Shown: piece after piece, positions 11,253 through 22,034 of the stretch
Numbering within the stretch: position 1 is the first letter of the stretch
How the letters are laid out: every line of letters begins with the position of its first letter
Assembly: GCA_907163345.1 (NCBI GenBank)
Contig: CAJQUN010000935.1
Span: forward strand, 62,001-126,000
Source of the DNA: Haberlea rhodopensis
Taxonomy: Eukaryota; Streptophyta; Magnoliopsida; Lamiales; Gesneriaceae
Reading direction: 5' to 3'
DNA length: 64,000 bases
Position numbers and translations under genes: made by a program
Notes under the pieces: generated by a model
What the model was told of the DNA's origin: nothing
The model's input: the letters and a program-made list of their open reading frames with translations, nothing else
Database searches by the model: none

Positions 11253-12318
11253 TCAGGTTGGGTTGCCATCATGGTTGGAAAGCAATTTCATGGGCTTTAA
11301 CCCCATTCCCCTCGATGAAATCTCTACTCGGTCTCTCGTTAGACCTTTCGTAAATGAGTCTGTAGTGTTTTCTTTAGACTTCACGTAATCTAGAGAAATA
11401 ACACCAGTTTTCAGTAGATTTCTCTCGAATTTATGTGTCCGACGTATATGTCTAGATTTCCCATTATACACACTATTTTGTGCTCTTCCCATAGCTGACA
11501 GACTATCACAGTGCACGCTAATGGGTAGCACAAGTTTTGACCACATTGGGATGCCCTCCAAGAAACTCCGAAGCCAATCAGCTTCTTCTGCTGCAAGATC
11601 TAAAGCTATAAACTCAGATTTCATAGTTGATCTAGCAATGCACGTCTGTTTGCATGATTTCCATGAAACAGCTGCACCTCAAATTAGAAAGATATATCCA
11701 CTCGTGGACTTTATATTCTAGGAGTCCGATATCCAATTCGCATCTGAGTACCCTTCAATTACTGTTGGATATCTCGTATAATGTAGTCCGTAGTTAATAG
11801 TGTATCTTAGATATCTAAGAACTCGAACCACTGCCTTCCAGTGCTCATAACTGGGATTACTTGTATATCTGCTCAATCTATTGACTGAGTTAGCTATATA
11901 AGTCTAGTGCAGTCCATGAGGTACATTAGACTGCCTATGACCCTAGAGTACTCAAGTTGTTACACACATTCTCCGCGATTCTTGCAAAGATTTGACACCA
12001 CCTCCATAGGTGTTCTCGCGATGATATTATTTCCCTTATCAAACTTGTCAAGTATTTTCTCGACATAATGACTCTGGAAAGATAATATACATCTTCATGT
12101 TTGGTGATCTTAATCCCAAGAATCACATCTGCAAGACCTAGGTCTTTCATCTCAAAATTTCGTGACAACATTTTCTTGGTAATTTTGATGTTATTGTTAT
12201 TACCAACAATTATCATGTCATCTACGTAGAGACATACTATCACATAGTTTGTATTGTCTCCTTTCACGTAGACACATTTATCGCATTGGTTTGTTTTAAA
12301 CCCATTTGAAATCATGAC
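11253..12318 (-). pseudogene. Copia pol remnant: reverse transcriptase end and RNase H
   Basis: Minus-strand fragment with recognisable copia RT (ISNGFKTNQCDKCVY, CLYVDDMIIVG, FEMKDLG; 11935-12315) and RNase H (SKSKENTTD-type C-terminus; STMKSEFIALDLAAEEADWL; 11253-11640). Between them the frame is lost by indels and stops. Gag, protease, integrase and the N-terminal RT are missing because the fragment is cut at 12318 by another LTR. It cannot encode a working enzyme. Confidence 0.85.
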
Positions 12319-13645
12319 TGTGATGCTCGGGAATTATTGGTGTAAATCTGGTGTAGTATTAATCCTTAAAGGATTTTAATTGTGTAATTATGAATTAATT
12401 ACGGTGTTGGGACTCCCGGGGATTTTAAATCCGGTATTCGGGGTCGTTGGATCCAAGGATTGAGATTATATTCTCATCGTGGTGATAAACCTTGGAATTT
12501 GATTTTTGGTGGGATCTGGGGTCCGGGGTACTTTGAGTTGGGGCTGGTAATAAAAATTGAGATTGAGAGATAATTATTGAACACATATGATTTTTAATGA
12601 GTCATGATGAATTTGTGGGAGACTCGGGATTTTTGAGCCTTGGTACTATATATACCAAGTGGACTCGGTGTTCAATCATTTTGGATCTCATTTCTCTCTC
12701 TCTCATCAGCGTTCCCTTTCCCAAACCCATTTCCTTTCCCTTTTCTCCTTTGAGCATAAATCGATGGAGACTCGATTTGGGAGCCGGATATCTCGAAGAT
12801 AATAAGGTATTATTATTCTCATCGCATTTATCTTCGATTTGGTAGTAGTTTTGTGCTCTTTGGTTAAGGTTTAAGTTGGGTATGAGTGTTTGGATTTTAA
12901 GGATTTTTGGGGTGGTATGTTTAAGGAAGTTTTGTGGTGTTTATGTTGAGGTTTATTGGTAAAATGGGTGTTGGGTTTGTTTATTTGGGGATTTTAAACC
13001 ATAAACGCCATTTCTAGGCTTCTTCAGTGCTCGCCGATCGATCGGCAATAGGGGCCCGATCAATCGCGCGTAATTCGAAAAATTGGTAGACGATGAATAG
13101 TGTTGGCGATCGATCGGGCGAGACTACCGATCGATCGCGGGCGCTTGGCAATCGATCGAGCAGTTTCACTGATCGATCGCGCGCGAAGAAATTTTGTTGC
13201 CAAAATATGTTGTGGCTCTTGATCGACCGAGACTCATGTCTGATCGATCGAGAGGCCTTGTTTCATGGCATATATTGTGTTAATGTTATGAAATCGTTGC
13301 ATGCTTCGCCCGGGGTCTTTTAAAATGGTTAATCGTCATGGATTGACGATATATTTTTGGATGTCGTGAACGTGCTTGGGCACGTGGTTGCATGCTTGTA
13401 ATTAATCGCGAGTTATTAATTGTGTTTAGCTCATAATTCATCGGTCACGGGACCAAGGCAAGGTTGGATTCGAACTACGGAACTATAAGGTACGTATAAC
13501 GTACGAGCATAGCCTTTTATATTATTGCAACTGTAAAATGCATGGTTTATTGTATGTGCAATAAATGGATATACATTGGGAATTATCTGGTGCCGCTTTT
13601 GAGCGAGCAACGATTTGGATGTTGTCGCTGTTGAGCGAATATCGG
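12319..13645 (+). repeat. Tekay-like gypsy LTR, truncated
   Basis: Begins TGTGATGCTCGGG right after the copia remnant. It shares the order of landmarks seen, reverse-complemented, in the Tekay LTRs at 47393 and 54271: an AT/GGG head, a CT-rich leader (12690-12750), a block of CGATCGATCGG motifs (13030-13260), the conserved AAGGTACGTA..ACGTACGAGCAT island (13486-13509), and GCCGCT/GAGCGA motifs (13590-13640). Similarity stops near 13645 and no matching second LTR or primer site follows, so it is a truncated or solo LTR of a diverged family. Sequence identity was judged by eye. Confidence 0.6.
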
Positions 13646-15024
13646 TCCCTCTTGAGGAGTTTGATCCTTGTTCCAATTGGGGGATCCAAAGTTGCTAAGG
13701 TGATATCTTCCCTGTGCGGCATACTTTGATTACCTTCGGGTGGATTGTGTGACCCAAAACTGTCCTGTGGCGGAGGTCTTGTTACAAGTTCTCCTGTCTT
13801 GAATTTTACTAGATTTAATCCCACAAACGAATAAATGTTTTTCAAATTTGGATTTTTCTTCATTTAGATTTTTTCTCAAGACTTAAATGATTTAAGTTTC
13901 CAAAAAGAGCACGTCCTTGCAATTTCTCATACTACTGTATCCTATGTAACGAAAAAGTCCATTACATGTTCCCAAGTAGAATCGTAATGGTTGAGTCTTT
14001 TAAGTACTAACTACTGTATTTGGATGAAAAGGTGCGACATGTTGACCACATACCGTTGGGCTTGAGAATTGTATAATTGGAGTCGTTCCATAATATTCTA
14101 ACTTAATACATTTTATGTAAACATGTGCTGAACATATTTAAAAAATTTAAATGATCAATTCATTTTAATTAATGATCATAATGAAGATTTAAACAACGGA
14201 TTAATATTTTGTGGTAAGGGTGGAAGATGATAAAACTATCTATCATGATTTCTTTATAAAAAATTAAAATTGTGAATCTTTATATTATAACTTGAATCGT
14301 GAAAATTCAAGATAATCCTATTTCCTATTATTAAAAATTTCATTTTTTATAATTTTCTGATTTATTACATAAATTAATTTCTCAAATCATAGGCTCCAAT
14401 TCTTCTTAACTTTTTGGTTGACGTGAAATACCCTACCAAACAATGTCAAAATAGTGTAGCAGAAGGTGGATGAAATGTTCATTATCATTGCAAAATGTTG
14501 GTCGTATACTTACTTCATTCCCACGTTAAGTACAAGCAATTATAGTTAAAACAAACCATTGTATTGTAAGGTACGTACGACTCAAGACAAAACTTTGATA
14601 ATCTCATATTTGATTTAAATATATTTCCAATATTAATTAAATTTATATACAGTATGATTAATCTTTTAAAAAAGTTGGTCCATCTCATTTGCCACTTATT
14701 ATAAAAGCCCCAGTTACCATGAATACAGGTCCAACGTATGGACTTCAATGTTTTTCTTTAAGCAATTTACTGACCCTATTTAAAACTCTGGGGCATTAAT
14801 TTTGATAAATTATTAAAAATATATACATGTATCGTACTCTTTTCATAGAAAAAGGATATGAAACAATGATGTCAATTAATTGTGTCTTGGCCATGCCATA
14901 ATATTTCAATATATTATTATTAGTTTGATAATGTTCATAGGGTATTAAACGTGAAATATTTCATATCAATTAAAAATCAACGATATTTCTACTCATAACA
15001 CTATTTATGTGTATGCCGGACCCA
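13646..15024. other. Intergenic, no recognisable gene
   Basis: An unclassified 200-bp segment (13646-13870) carries an open minus-strand frame with no known domain. It shares the phrase TCAAACTCCTCAAGAGGGA with the BZR1-like fragment (9500-9520), but the surrounding sequence does not align. The rest is AT-rich. Confidence 0.4.
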
Positions 15025-15164
15025 GGGTATCATGAAAATTCGTTTGGGTTAGTTTCCCACCTTCAAATTTTTTTACCCTTAAATATTATTAAAAAAAAAT
15101 TGGTCCCATTTTTCTAAGTCCGCCCGCTTACGTGGGTATCATGAAAATTCGTTTGGGTTAGTTT
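15025..15164. repeat. 31-bp direct repeat, 109 bp apart
   Basis: A 31-base string beginning GGGTATCATGAAAATTCG and ending TTAGTTT occurs exactly at 15025-15055 and 15134-15164. The 78 bp between are unrelated. It looks like a local duplication in the far-upstream region of the GIL1 gene. Confidence 0.8.
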
Positions 15165-16669
15165 AGTTAATTTTTCAAGCTTGTAGCTTAACAGATTTTA
15201 AATAAATAAAATTTTAAATTATTTGATGGGTTGGATTGTTTACTTGGGACTAATTTGTCTGGTGATGATGTCTACAGCGCCAAAACAAACTATATTTATC
15301 TAAATATATTTCTGCTCTCGACCACTAGCATTTATTATTACTTAAAATTAATTCAAAGGGATGAATTAAAATCCAAATTCCAAATTGATCATACCCCTGG
15401 CTTTGCAACTTGAAATTGGCAAAACAAATCATACTACACGATCAGGACCAGGGAACTATTCAAATGAAGATCTATTATTACATATGAGGAATTTTTGTGC
15501 ATACTTCCACTAAATTTGTTGAAAACGATAAAAGTAAATACTTTATTTTTGAACGAATATAAAATCATTACTGGCCATTATGCAAAGGATAATTTAAATA
15601 AAATTAAACTTGTTGATGAGTTGAATCATAATACAAGAGATGCAACTAACTCAAAAGAATTATAAGCAAGATACCTATGTGATAAAACATTTCCCAATTC
15701 TTTTCAAATTGGTATATATGTTTTTTTTATGAGTTTTTATGTTTCCTAGTTTGACAAATCATGTGTGGCTGTCAATTTGGCTCATAGCTAGAATCAACTT
15801 CACCACCTCCAAATTAATTTTCAAAATTATGTCTTTTTTTTTCTAAACATGTGTGTTGGTATCACATGTGCTTTACTTTTATTAATTGTACTCTGCTACT
15901 ACAAAACATGAAGAACTTCATATCATAAATATTAATCTAATAATATGTACAGTTTATTAACTCTGTAAAGAAAGAATGATTGATGGAATAATCCCAGTGT
16001 TTGTTTGTTAGAATAATGGAGGAGGTATCCTTCTCCTTCAAAGACGGACAGATCACTAATTCCATGCCATAACATAACTATAAGCTAAAAACTGATCTGG
16101 CGTACTGATTAATGTAAATTATTCCTTCTTATTTCTCGCATATTTTATTTTTGGTTCTTATTACACAACATAGTTGACAATTTGAAGCACTTTAGGAAAG
16201 AAAAAAACCAGAATAAAGGTTTTGTTTCTTCAAATATAGAAACATAAAATCATATTGGTAGAGTGAATGTAATTATAAAATATTGAAAACAAATTAAAAT
16301 TTCATATATTTTTTTTTAAATTAAAGTTTGATCAACACATTCTAAGACCAATAGTGTCACAAATAGTCAGTATTTCGCAGCTTCATCCAAGACTCCTTCA
16401 CCTTCCTGCCAACCCCCAAATACGGCCATATCACCTAAAAATCATAAATATACACCCCTCGAAGTCTAGATTAATCGTATACATTTTCAATTTCTTCTCT
16501 GCGCATGCAAAAGGTGAATTTTTTTTCCCACTTATTTATTTCCTTCAAGCGCTTTAGATCTATGCTTTACTGAGCTAAATCTTTGCCTTGAATCACAGAG
16601 TCAAAGTTAGTCTCTTGCTTTTTCTAGCTATTATCTGTTTCTCCTTTTGTTCTCTTCATTCACAGCCAC
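15165..16669. other. Probable promoter region and start of the GIL1 5' leader
   Basis: AT-rich with no genes. From about 16560 the sequence becomes CT-rich like a plant 5' untranslated leader. It continues, after removal of the copia element, into the CT-rich leader at 21919-22033. No single TATA box stands out. Confidence 0.45.
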
Positions 16670-16674
16670 CCCTT

Positions 16675-17056
16675 TATCAGAAAGATGAGAAGAAGGAAGA
16701 CACCATGCCAACAAACACACATGGAAAACCACGGGTTGAAGAAGCATGGACTGCACCAGATTGAAAATACATCATCACATTGTCATTGCCAAGGAATATT
16801 CTTGTTGGTTGTAACAGAAAATAGGAGGGAAAATTTGTTACTAATAAGCACATGCATGAGTGTGCTGATCACGTTTTTATTCCCATTTTCTGTATACTCT
16901 TAGATAGCTTCTTACGTGTATATATATAGCATAGGGATTCATTGGCAGAATAAGGATTTTTAATACAGTCAATCAATATACAGAAAGTTCTCAAATCCTC
17001 TCTTCTTACTTTTACATTTCATGGAGTTTAGTATTGCAAATTGAAGTTTTCTAACA
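16675..17056 (+). repeat. Copia 5' LTR
   Basis: 382 bp, beginning TATCAGAAAG and ending TCTAACA. A TATA-like TATATATAGC at 16919-16929 probably sets the retroelement transcription start. By eye it matches the 3' LTR base for base. Confidence 0.93.
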
Positions 17057-17069
17057 TGGTATCAGAGCC
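17057..17069 (+). promoter_or_regulatory. Copia primer-binding site
   Basis: TGGTATCAGAGCC directly abuts the 5' LTR. It is complementary to the 3' end of plant initiator tRNA-Met, the usual primer for copia minus-strand synthesis. Confidence 0.93.
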
Positions 17070-17141
17070 AACAATGGCAAGCTAATCTTCATATTTCTTT
17101 CTTTCCTTCACCAATAATCACATCATTTCAATTCACCCTCA

Positions 17142-20100
17142 ATGGCTTCTGTAACACAAGAAGACTCTTCTTCATCAATTCACGCTCGGACTTACAGTAC
17201 GCCGACTGAAGATCCCCGTCAACCTTTTTATCTTCACCCCACTGATACAACGAATACGATCATCATTACACCACCTCTGTCTGGGCCAAATTATATCACA
17301 TGGCAACGTGCTTTTACTCTTGCCGTCTCTATCAAAAACAAATTAGGATTCCTTGATGGCAGCATCACTACCCCAGAAAGTACTGACTCTTTATTTGTTC
17401 CTTGGCTCCGCTGTAACAATCTTCTTCTCTCGTGGCTTTTAAACTCGATTTCCAAGGATATTGCATCCAATGTCCTCTATATTAACTCTGCCAAGGAAGT
17501 TTGGGATAAACTTAGAACCCGTTTTTCCCAACCAGACAATATTCGAATCTTCCAACTTCAACAGCAACTTCATTGTCTCACACAAGGTTCTCTATCAATC
17601 AATGAATATTTCACGCGATTGACTGCCTTGTGGGAAGAACTTCGGAACTACAGGCCTTTACCATGCTGCTCTTGTGGCAGATGTACTTGTGATGCTCTCA
17701 AATCCTTGGGTGAAGTTCAGACTTCAGATTATGTATTCAAGTTTCTGATGGGCTTGAATGACTCATATGAAGGTATTAAGGGTCAAATATTACTGTTAAG
17801 CCCCACACCCTCTTTAGACCAAACTTTCGCTATGGTCTTACAAGAGGAAAGACAACGTCAGGTGAAGGCCACTTTTACACCTGCTCTAGAGTCATCATCC
17901 TTCGCTGCTTTCCAACATATTCCTCCCAAGAAAAGGGAAGTTCATTGTGATAACTGTGGGAAGCCTTCACACACTCGTGAGAATTGCTACAGGCTGATAG
18001 GATTTCCTCCAAATTTCAAATTCACCAAGTCAAAAGGAGGTCCTTCTGTATATACTAAACCGAAGCACTCTTCTTCTGCACATAATGTTGTTTTGCAGGA
18101 CAATCAAAATGTACCAGTTGGTCCCCAGGTCACTCTCTCCCAGGATCAACTTCAGAAAATCATGGCTCTCATCAATGTTCCTTCTGAGCAGCATCATCAT
18201 GACTCGAATTCTCCACCCAATCCATACCATACCCCAACCAATTCTCATCATTCCAACATGGCAGGTATATCCCCTTTAGTCTCTTCCGCTCTTTCACAAT
18301 GTAATTCAACACATATCCATTCATGGATCATAGACACTGGAGCAACTGATCATATGCTTTGTTCTCCCACATTATATTCTTCTCACACTCACGTTTACAA
18401 TACGTATGTTCATCTACCAAATGGTTCTCGAGTTTTGGCCACTCATAAGGGTACTGTGAAATTATCCAAACATCTTGTGCTCACGAATGTACTTTGTGTC
18501 CCGTCCTTTTCCTTTAACCTCATCTCAGTTAGCCAACTAACCAAGGATCCCTCTGTTTGTCTTATTTTTCTCCACAATCTTGCATATATACAGGCTCTTT
18601 CTTCAGGGACGATGATTGGACTAGCTAAGTCTCTCAATGGCCTATATCATTTTGAATTCAATCAAAAGGATCAAAACATCAACATGCTGTCTCTGTCTAT
18701 CCCTCAAGCCAATCATGCTGTGAAGCAAGATTTCAATCTTTGGCACTTACGTTTAGGACACTTATCAAATTCAAGAATAAGATTAATTCAATCTTCTAGT
18801 TCAGACATTTCTTGTACTGTTTTTAAATTTCATTGTGATGTATGTCAGCAAGCTAAACAAAAGCGAAATCCATTTTATCCAAGCACAAGTGTTTCCTCCT
18901 CCGTTTTCGATCTCATTCATTGTGATATTTGGGGTCCATATTCTCAAACATCCATTAATGGACATCAATACTTCCTAACTATCGTTGACGATTTTAGTAG
19001 AGTCACTTGGGTATATTTAATCAAATTCAAATCTGAGGCACGGGCTATTTTACAGAACTTCATCATCATGATTGGAACCCAATTCAATTCTCCAGTAAAA
19101 CATATTCGAACAGATAATGGTCTCGAATTCAACATGCCTGATTTTTGTCATGCTCATGGCATTTTGCATCAAAAATCTTGCATCTACACTCCACAACAAA
19201 ATGGAATTGTAGAACGCAAACATCAACATCTCCTCAATGTCGCACGAGCTCTCTTGTTTCATGCCTCAATGCCTCTCAAGTTTTGGGGGGATGCTGTCCT
19301 CACCGCAACCTATTTGATTAATAGGACACCTACTCCTCTTCTCAATAACAAAACACCTTATGAAGTTTTACATGGTTCAATACCACAATACTCTCACCTT
19401 CGAGTATTTGGCTCACTTTGCTATATATCCACCCTCAAACATCAACGCACCAAGTTTGATCCTAGAGCCCATAAGTGTGCTTTCATTGGTTATCCAGCAG
19501 GATTCAAAGGATATAAAGTTTATAACCTGACCACACACGAAATTCACATCTCTAGGGATATCGTATTTTTTGAAGATCTTTTCCCTTTTGCTCAAGATCC
19601 TCATCAAACCGACATTGATCCCCTGCCATTAATCTCTCTTCCCCCAGCTTTACCAGATTCTGATATACCAACATATCCCTTCGACACCATATCATTGCTT
19701 CCTAGTCCTCCTATACCCATTCCTTCCACCAATGATCCTTCTCCATCACCTCACCTAGATTCACCCCCTGATATTTCCCCACATTCCCCTACACATACCT
19801 TGCGACGCACTACCCGTCAAAGTCAAGCTCCCTCATATCTTCATGATTACCATTGCAATATTACTCTTTCTGCTCCTCATTATAAGTCACTCACATCCCA
19901 TCCCATACAGCACTATCTATCATATTCCCGTTTATCTCCCACTCACACAGCCTATGTCTTAGCCCTATCAACCCATACAGAGCCTTCGAGTTATGATGAA
20001 GCTTATCAGTCGCCGCACTGGAGAGAAGCTATAGCATCTGAACTTACTGCCTTGGACGCCAATAACACATGGTCTCTTACCACTCTTCCCCCTGGTCACA

Positions 20101-21626
20101 AGGCCATTGGTTGCAAATATGTATTCAAGACCAAGCTGCGCTCTGATGGTAGCATCGACAAGCACAAGGCTCGCCTTGTTGCTAAAGGTTACACACAAAG
20201 AGAAGGTTTTGACTATCAAGAAACATTTAGCCCTGTGGCTAAAATTACGACAGTAAGAATGCTGTTAGCCATAGCTTCCATTAAGGGTTGGCATCTTCAT
20301 CAACTAGACATACATAATGCTTTTCTTAATGGAGTCTTGGATGAAGATATCTACATGACTCTTCCACCTGGATTCCAGCCAAAGGGGGAGTATCAAAATG
20401 GCTTGAAACTTGTATGCAAGTTACACAAATCTCTTTACGGACTGAAACAGGCATCACGCCAATGGAATTCAGCATTTACTGCATCATTGTTATCCAACGG
20501 CTTCCAGCAATCAAAATCAGATTATTCATTGTTTACCAAGAATGACAAATCAGGTTACATTATTCTCTTAGTTTATGTTGATGACATACTGATTGCTTGT
20601 GATAATATGCAACTTGTGGATTCAATAAAACAGTATTTGCATAGTCAGTTTAAGGTGCGAGATCTAGGGGAGTTAAAATATTTTCTTGGATTAGAAATTG
20701 CGAGATCATCCAAGGGAATTCACTTATGTCAAAGAAAATACACTCTGGAAATACTTGAAGATGCTGGTTTACTTGGTTGCAAGCCATCCATGACACCTAT
20801 CGAGCAAAATCATAAGTTGTCAAGTTTATCCAAAGAGCATTTGAGTGATGCTGCCTGCTATAGGCGACTGATAGGGAGACTGATCTATCTGTCAATAACA
20901 AGGCCTGATATCACCTACGCTGTCAACGTTTTGAGTCAGTTCATGAGCACGCCAAGTAAGGAGCACTTGACAGCTGCTTATAGAATCCTCAAATATCTGA
21001 AAGGTTCTATCGGACGGGGTCTCTTTTATCCGTCCAACTCGTCACTAGAACTCAAAAGTTTCAGTGATTCAGATTGGGCGAGTTGTCCAGACACTAGAAG
21101 ATCAGTCACGGGTTTCTGTATATTCCTCGGTGAGTCCCTAATCAGTTGGAAATCAAAGAAACAAAATACCATCTCAAGATCATCCGCTGAGGCAGAATAT
21201 AGGGCATTGGCACATACTACTTCAGAATTGGTTTGGCTACAAAAAATGTTGACAGACTTTGATATAACAATTGAACATCCTGTTACATTATTTTGTGATA
21301 ATCAGTCAGCCATACATCTAACGAAAAATCCGATGTTTCACGAAAGAACCAAACACATAGAGTTGGATTGCCATTTTGTTAGAGAGAAGGTGTTGTCTGG
21401 AATGATTAAAACTCTCTATATCCCTTCAAAGCATCAATTAGCAGATATATTCACAAAAGCATTGTCCAAAGAGAGATTCACATTCTTGCTATCCAAGATG
21501 GGTATTTTAAACATTTATACCCATCTTGAAGGGGAGTATCAGAAAGATGAGAAGAAGGAAGACACCATGCCAACAAACACACATGGAAAACCACGGGTTG
21601 AAGAAGCATGGACTGCACCAGATTGA
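17142..21626 (+). CDS. Copia gag-pol polyprotein, complete
   Basis: Uninterrupted 1,494-residue polyprotein. Order: gag with UBN2-type core (about 30-250), zinc knuckle CDNCGKPSHTRENC (about 266-279), aspartic protease WIIDTGATDHML (about 395), integrase HHCC domain starting LWHLRLGH, integrase catalytic residues in CDIWGP (about 594), RTDNGLEF (about 657) and NGIVERK (about 690), reverse transcriptase with LVYVDDILIA (about 1145), and RNase H with DSDWASCPDTRRS (about 1309) and SSAEAEYRAL. All catalytic motifs are present. The ATG at 17142 lies 73 nt after the primer site and heads the expected gag. The stop is 90 nt inside the 3' LTR, so the last 30 residues are LTR-encoded; that overlap is unusual but the frame is clean. 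It makes virus-like particle protein and the replication enzymes of the element. Confidence 0.96.
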   Translation: MASVTQEDSSSSIHARTYSTPTEDPRQPFYLHPTDTTNTIIITPPLSGPNYITWQRAFTLAVSIKNKLGFLDGSITTPESTDSLFVPWLRCNNLLLSWLLNSISKDIASNVLYINSAKEVWDKLRTRFSQPDNIRIFQLQQQLHCLTQGSLSINEYFTRLTALWEELRNYRPLPCCSCGRCTCDALKSLGEVQTSDYVFKFLMGLNDSYEGIKGQILLLSPTPSLDQTFAMVLQEERQRQVKATFTPALESSSFAAFQHIPPKKREVHCDNCGKPSHTRENCYRLIGFPPNFKFTKSKGGPSVYTKPKHSSSAHNVVLQDNQNVPVGPQVTLSQDQLQKIMALINVPSEQHHHDSNSPPNPYHTPTNSHHSNMAGISPLVSSALSQCNSTHIHSWIIDTGATDHMLCSPTLYSSHTHVYNTYVHLPNGSRVLATHKGTVKLSKHLVLTNVLCVPSFSFNLISVSQLTKDPSVCLIFLHNLAYIQALSSGTMIGLAKSLNGLYHFEFNQKDQNINMLSLSIPQANHAVKQDFNLWHLRLGHLSNSRIRLIQSSSSDISCTVFKFHCDVCQQAKQKRNPFYPSTSVSSSVFDLIHCDIWGPYSQTSINGHQYFLTIVDDFSRVTWVYLIKFKSEARAILQNFIIMIGTQFNSPVKHIRTDNGLEFNMPDFCHAHGILHQKSCIYTPQQNGIVERKHQHLLNVARALLFHASMPLKFWGDAVLTATYLINRTPTPLLNNKTPYEVLHGSIPQYSHLRVFGSLCYISTLKHQRTKFDPRAHKCAFIGYPAGFKGYKVYNLTTHEIHISRDIVFFEDLFPFAQDPHQTDIDPLPLISLPPALPDSDIPTYPFDTISLLPSPPIPIPSTNDPSPSPHLDSPPDISPHSPTHTLRRTTRQSQAPSYLHDYHCNITLSAPHYKSLTSHPIQHYLSYSRLSPTHTAYVLALSTHTEPSSYDEAYQSPHWREAIASELTALDANNTWSLTTLPPGHKAIGCKYVFKTKLRSDGSIDKHKARLVAKGYTQREGFDYQETFSPVAKITTVRMLLAIASIKGWHLHQLDIHNAFLNGVLDEDIYMTLPPGFQPKGEYQNGLKLVCKLHKSLYGLKQASRQWNSAFTASLLSNGFQQSKSDYSLFTKNDKSGYIILLVYVDDILIACDNMQLVDSIKQYLHSQFKVRDLGELKYFLGLEIARSSKGIHLCQRKYTLEILEDAGLLGCKPSMTPIEQNHKLSSLSKEHLSDAACYRRLIGRLIYLSITRPDITYAVNVLSQFMSTPSKEHLTAAYRILKYLKGSIGRGLFYPSNSSLELKSFSDSDWASCPDTRRSVTGFCIFLGESLISWKSKKQNTISRSSAEAEYRALAHTTSELVWLQKMLTDFDITIEHPVTLFCDNQSAIHLTKNPMFHERTKHIELDCHFVREKVLSGMIKTLYIPSKHQLADIFTKALSKERFTFLLSKMGILNIYTHLEGEYQKDEKKEDTMPTNTHGKPRVEEAWTAPD
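21526..21536 (+). promoter_or_regulatory. Copia polypurine tract
   Basis: GAAGGGGAG immediately before the 3' LTR, the plus-strand primer. It lies inside the coding frame. Confidence 0.8.
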
Positions 21627-21918
21627 AAATACATCATCACATTGTCATTGCCAAGGAATATTCTTGTTGGTTGTAACAGAAAATAGGAGGGAAAATTTGT
21701 TACTAATAAGCACATGCATGAGTGTGCTGATCACGTTTTTATTCCCATTTTCTGTATACTCTTAGATAGCTTCTTACGTGTATATATATAGCATAGGGAT
21801 TCATTGGCAGAATAAGGATTTTTAATACAGTCAATCAATATACAGAAAGTTCTCAAATCCTCTCTTCTTACTTTTACATTTCATGGAGTTTAGTATTGCA
21901 AATTGAAGTTTTCTAACA
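21537..21918 (+). repeat. Copia 3' LTR, next to GIL1
   Basis: 382 bp, same sequence as the 5' LTR by eye. Its TATA-like TATATATATAGC (21781-21792) points towards GIL1, whose start codon is about 245 bp further on, so read-out transcription into the gene is possible. Confidence 0.93.
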
Positions 21919-21979
21919 CCCTTTATTCTTTTTCCACTTTTTTCCTCATTTTTTCCCGAAAGCCAATTTCAAATTATTC

Positions 21980-22034
21980 ATGCCCGCATGAAGAAAATTT
22001 AAAATTTTATAATATCTTTTTTTCTCAAATGTGA
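21980..22034 (+). promoter_or_regulatory. Three minimal upstream reading frames in the GIL1 leader
   Basis: Upstream frame 1 is 21980-21991 (ATG CCC GCA TGA). Frame 2 is 21988-22002, and its ATG overlaps the stop of frame 1 in ATGA. Frame 3 is 22029-22034, a bare start-stop ATGTGA whose last A is the A of the GIL1 start codon (ATGTGATG). Such start-stop elements are known to throttle or condition translation of main frames in plants. Any effect here is inference. Confidence 0.7.

Larger units (their letters stand above)
16675..21918 (+). mobile_element. Intact Ty1/copia retrotransposon (Ale/Retrofit-like)
   Basis: A 5,244-bp element with 382-bp LTRs at 16675-17056 and 21537-21918. A 5-bp target duplication CCCTT lies at 16670-16674 and 21919-21923. 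A primer-binding site TGGTATCAGAGCC (initiator Met tRNA) follows the 5' LTR and a polypurine tract precedes the 3' LTR. The LTRs are identical as far as I could compare them, and the single gag-pol frame has no stop, so the insertion is very recent and probably autonomous. It lies in the same orientation as, and immediately upstream of, the GIL1 coding sequence. Confidence 0.97.

Noticed and set aside
13522..13863. 113-codon minus-strand frame; a possible second BZR1-like piece because of a shared 19-base phrase
   Set aside because: Only the phrase TCAAACTCCTCAAGAGGGA is shared; flanking sequence and translation do not match the family.
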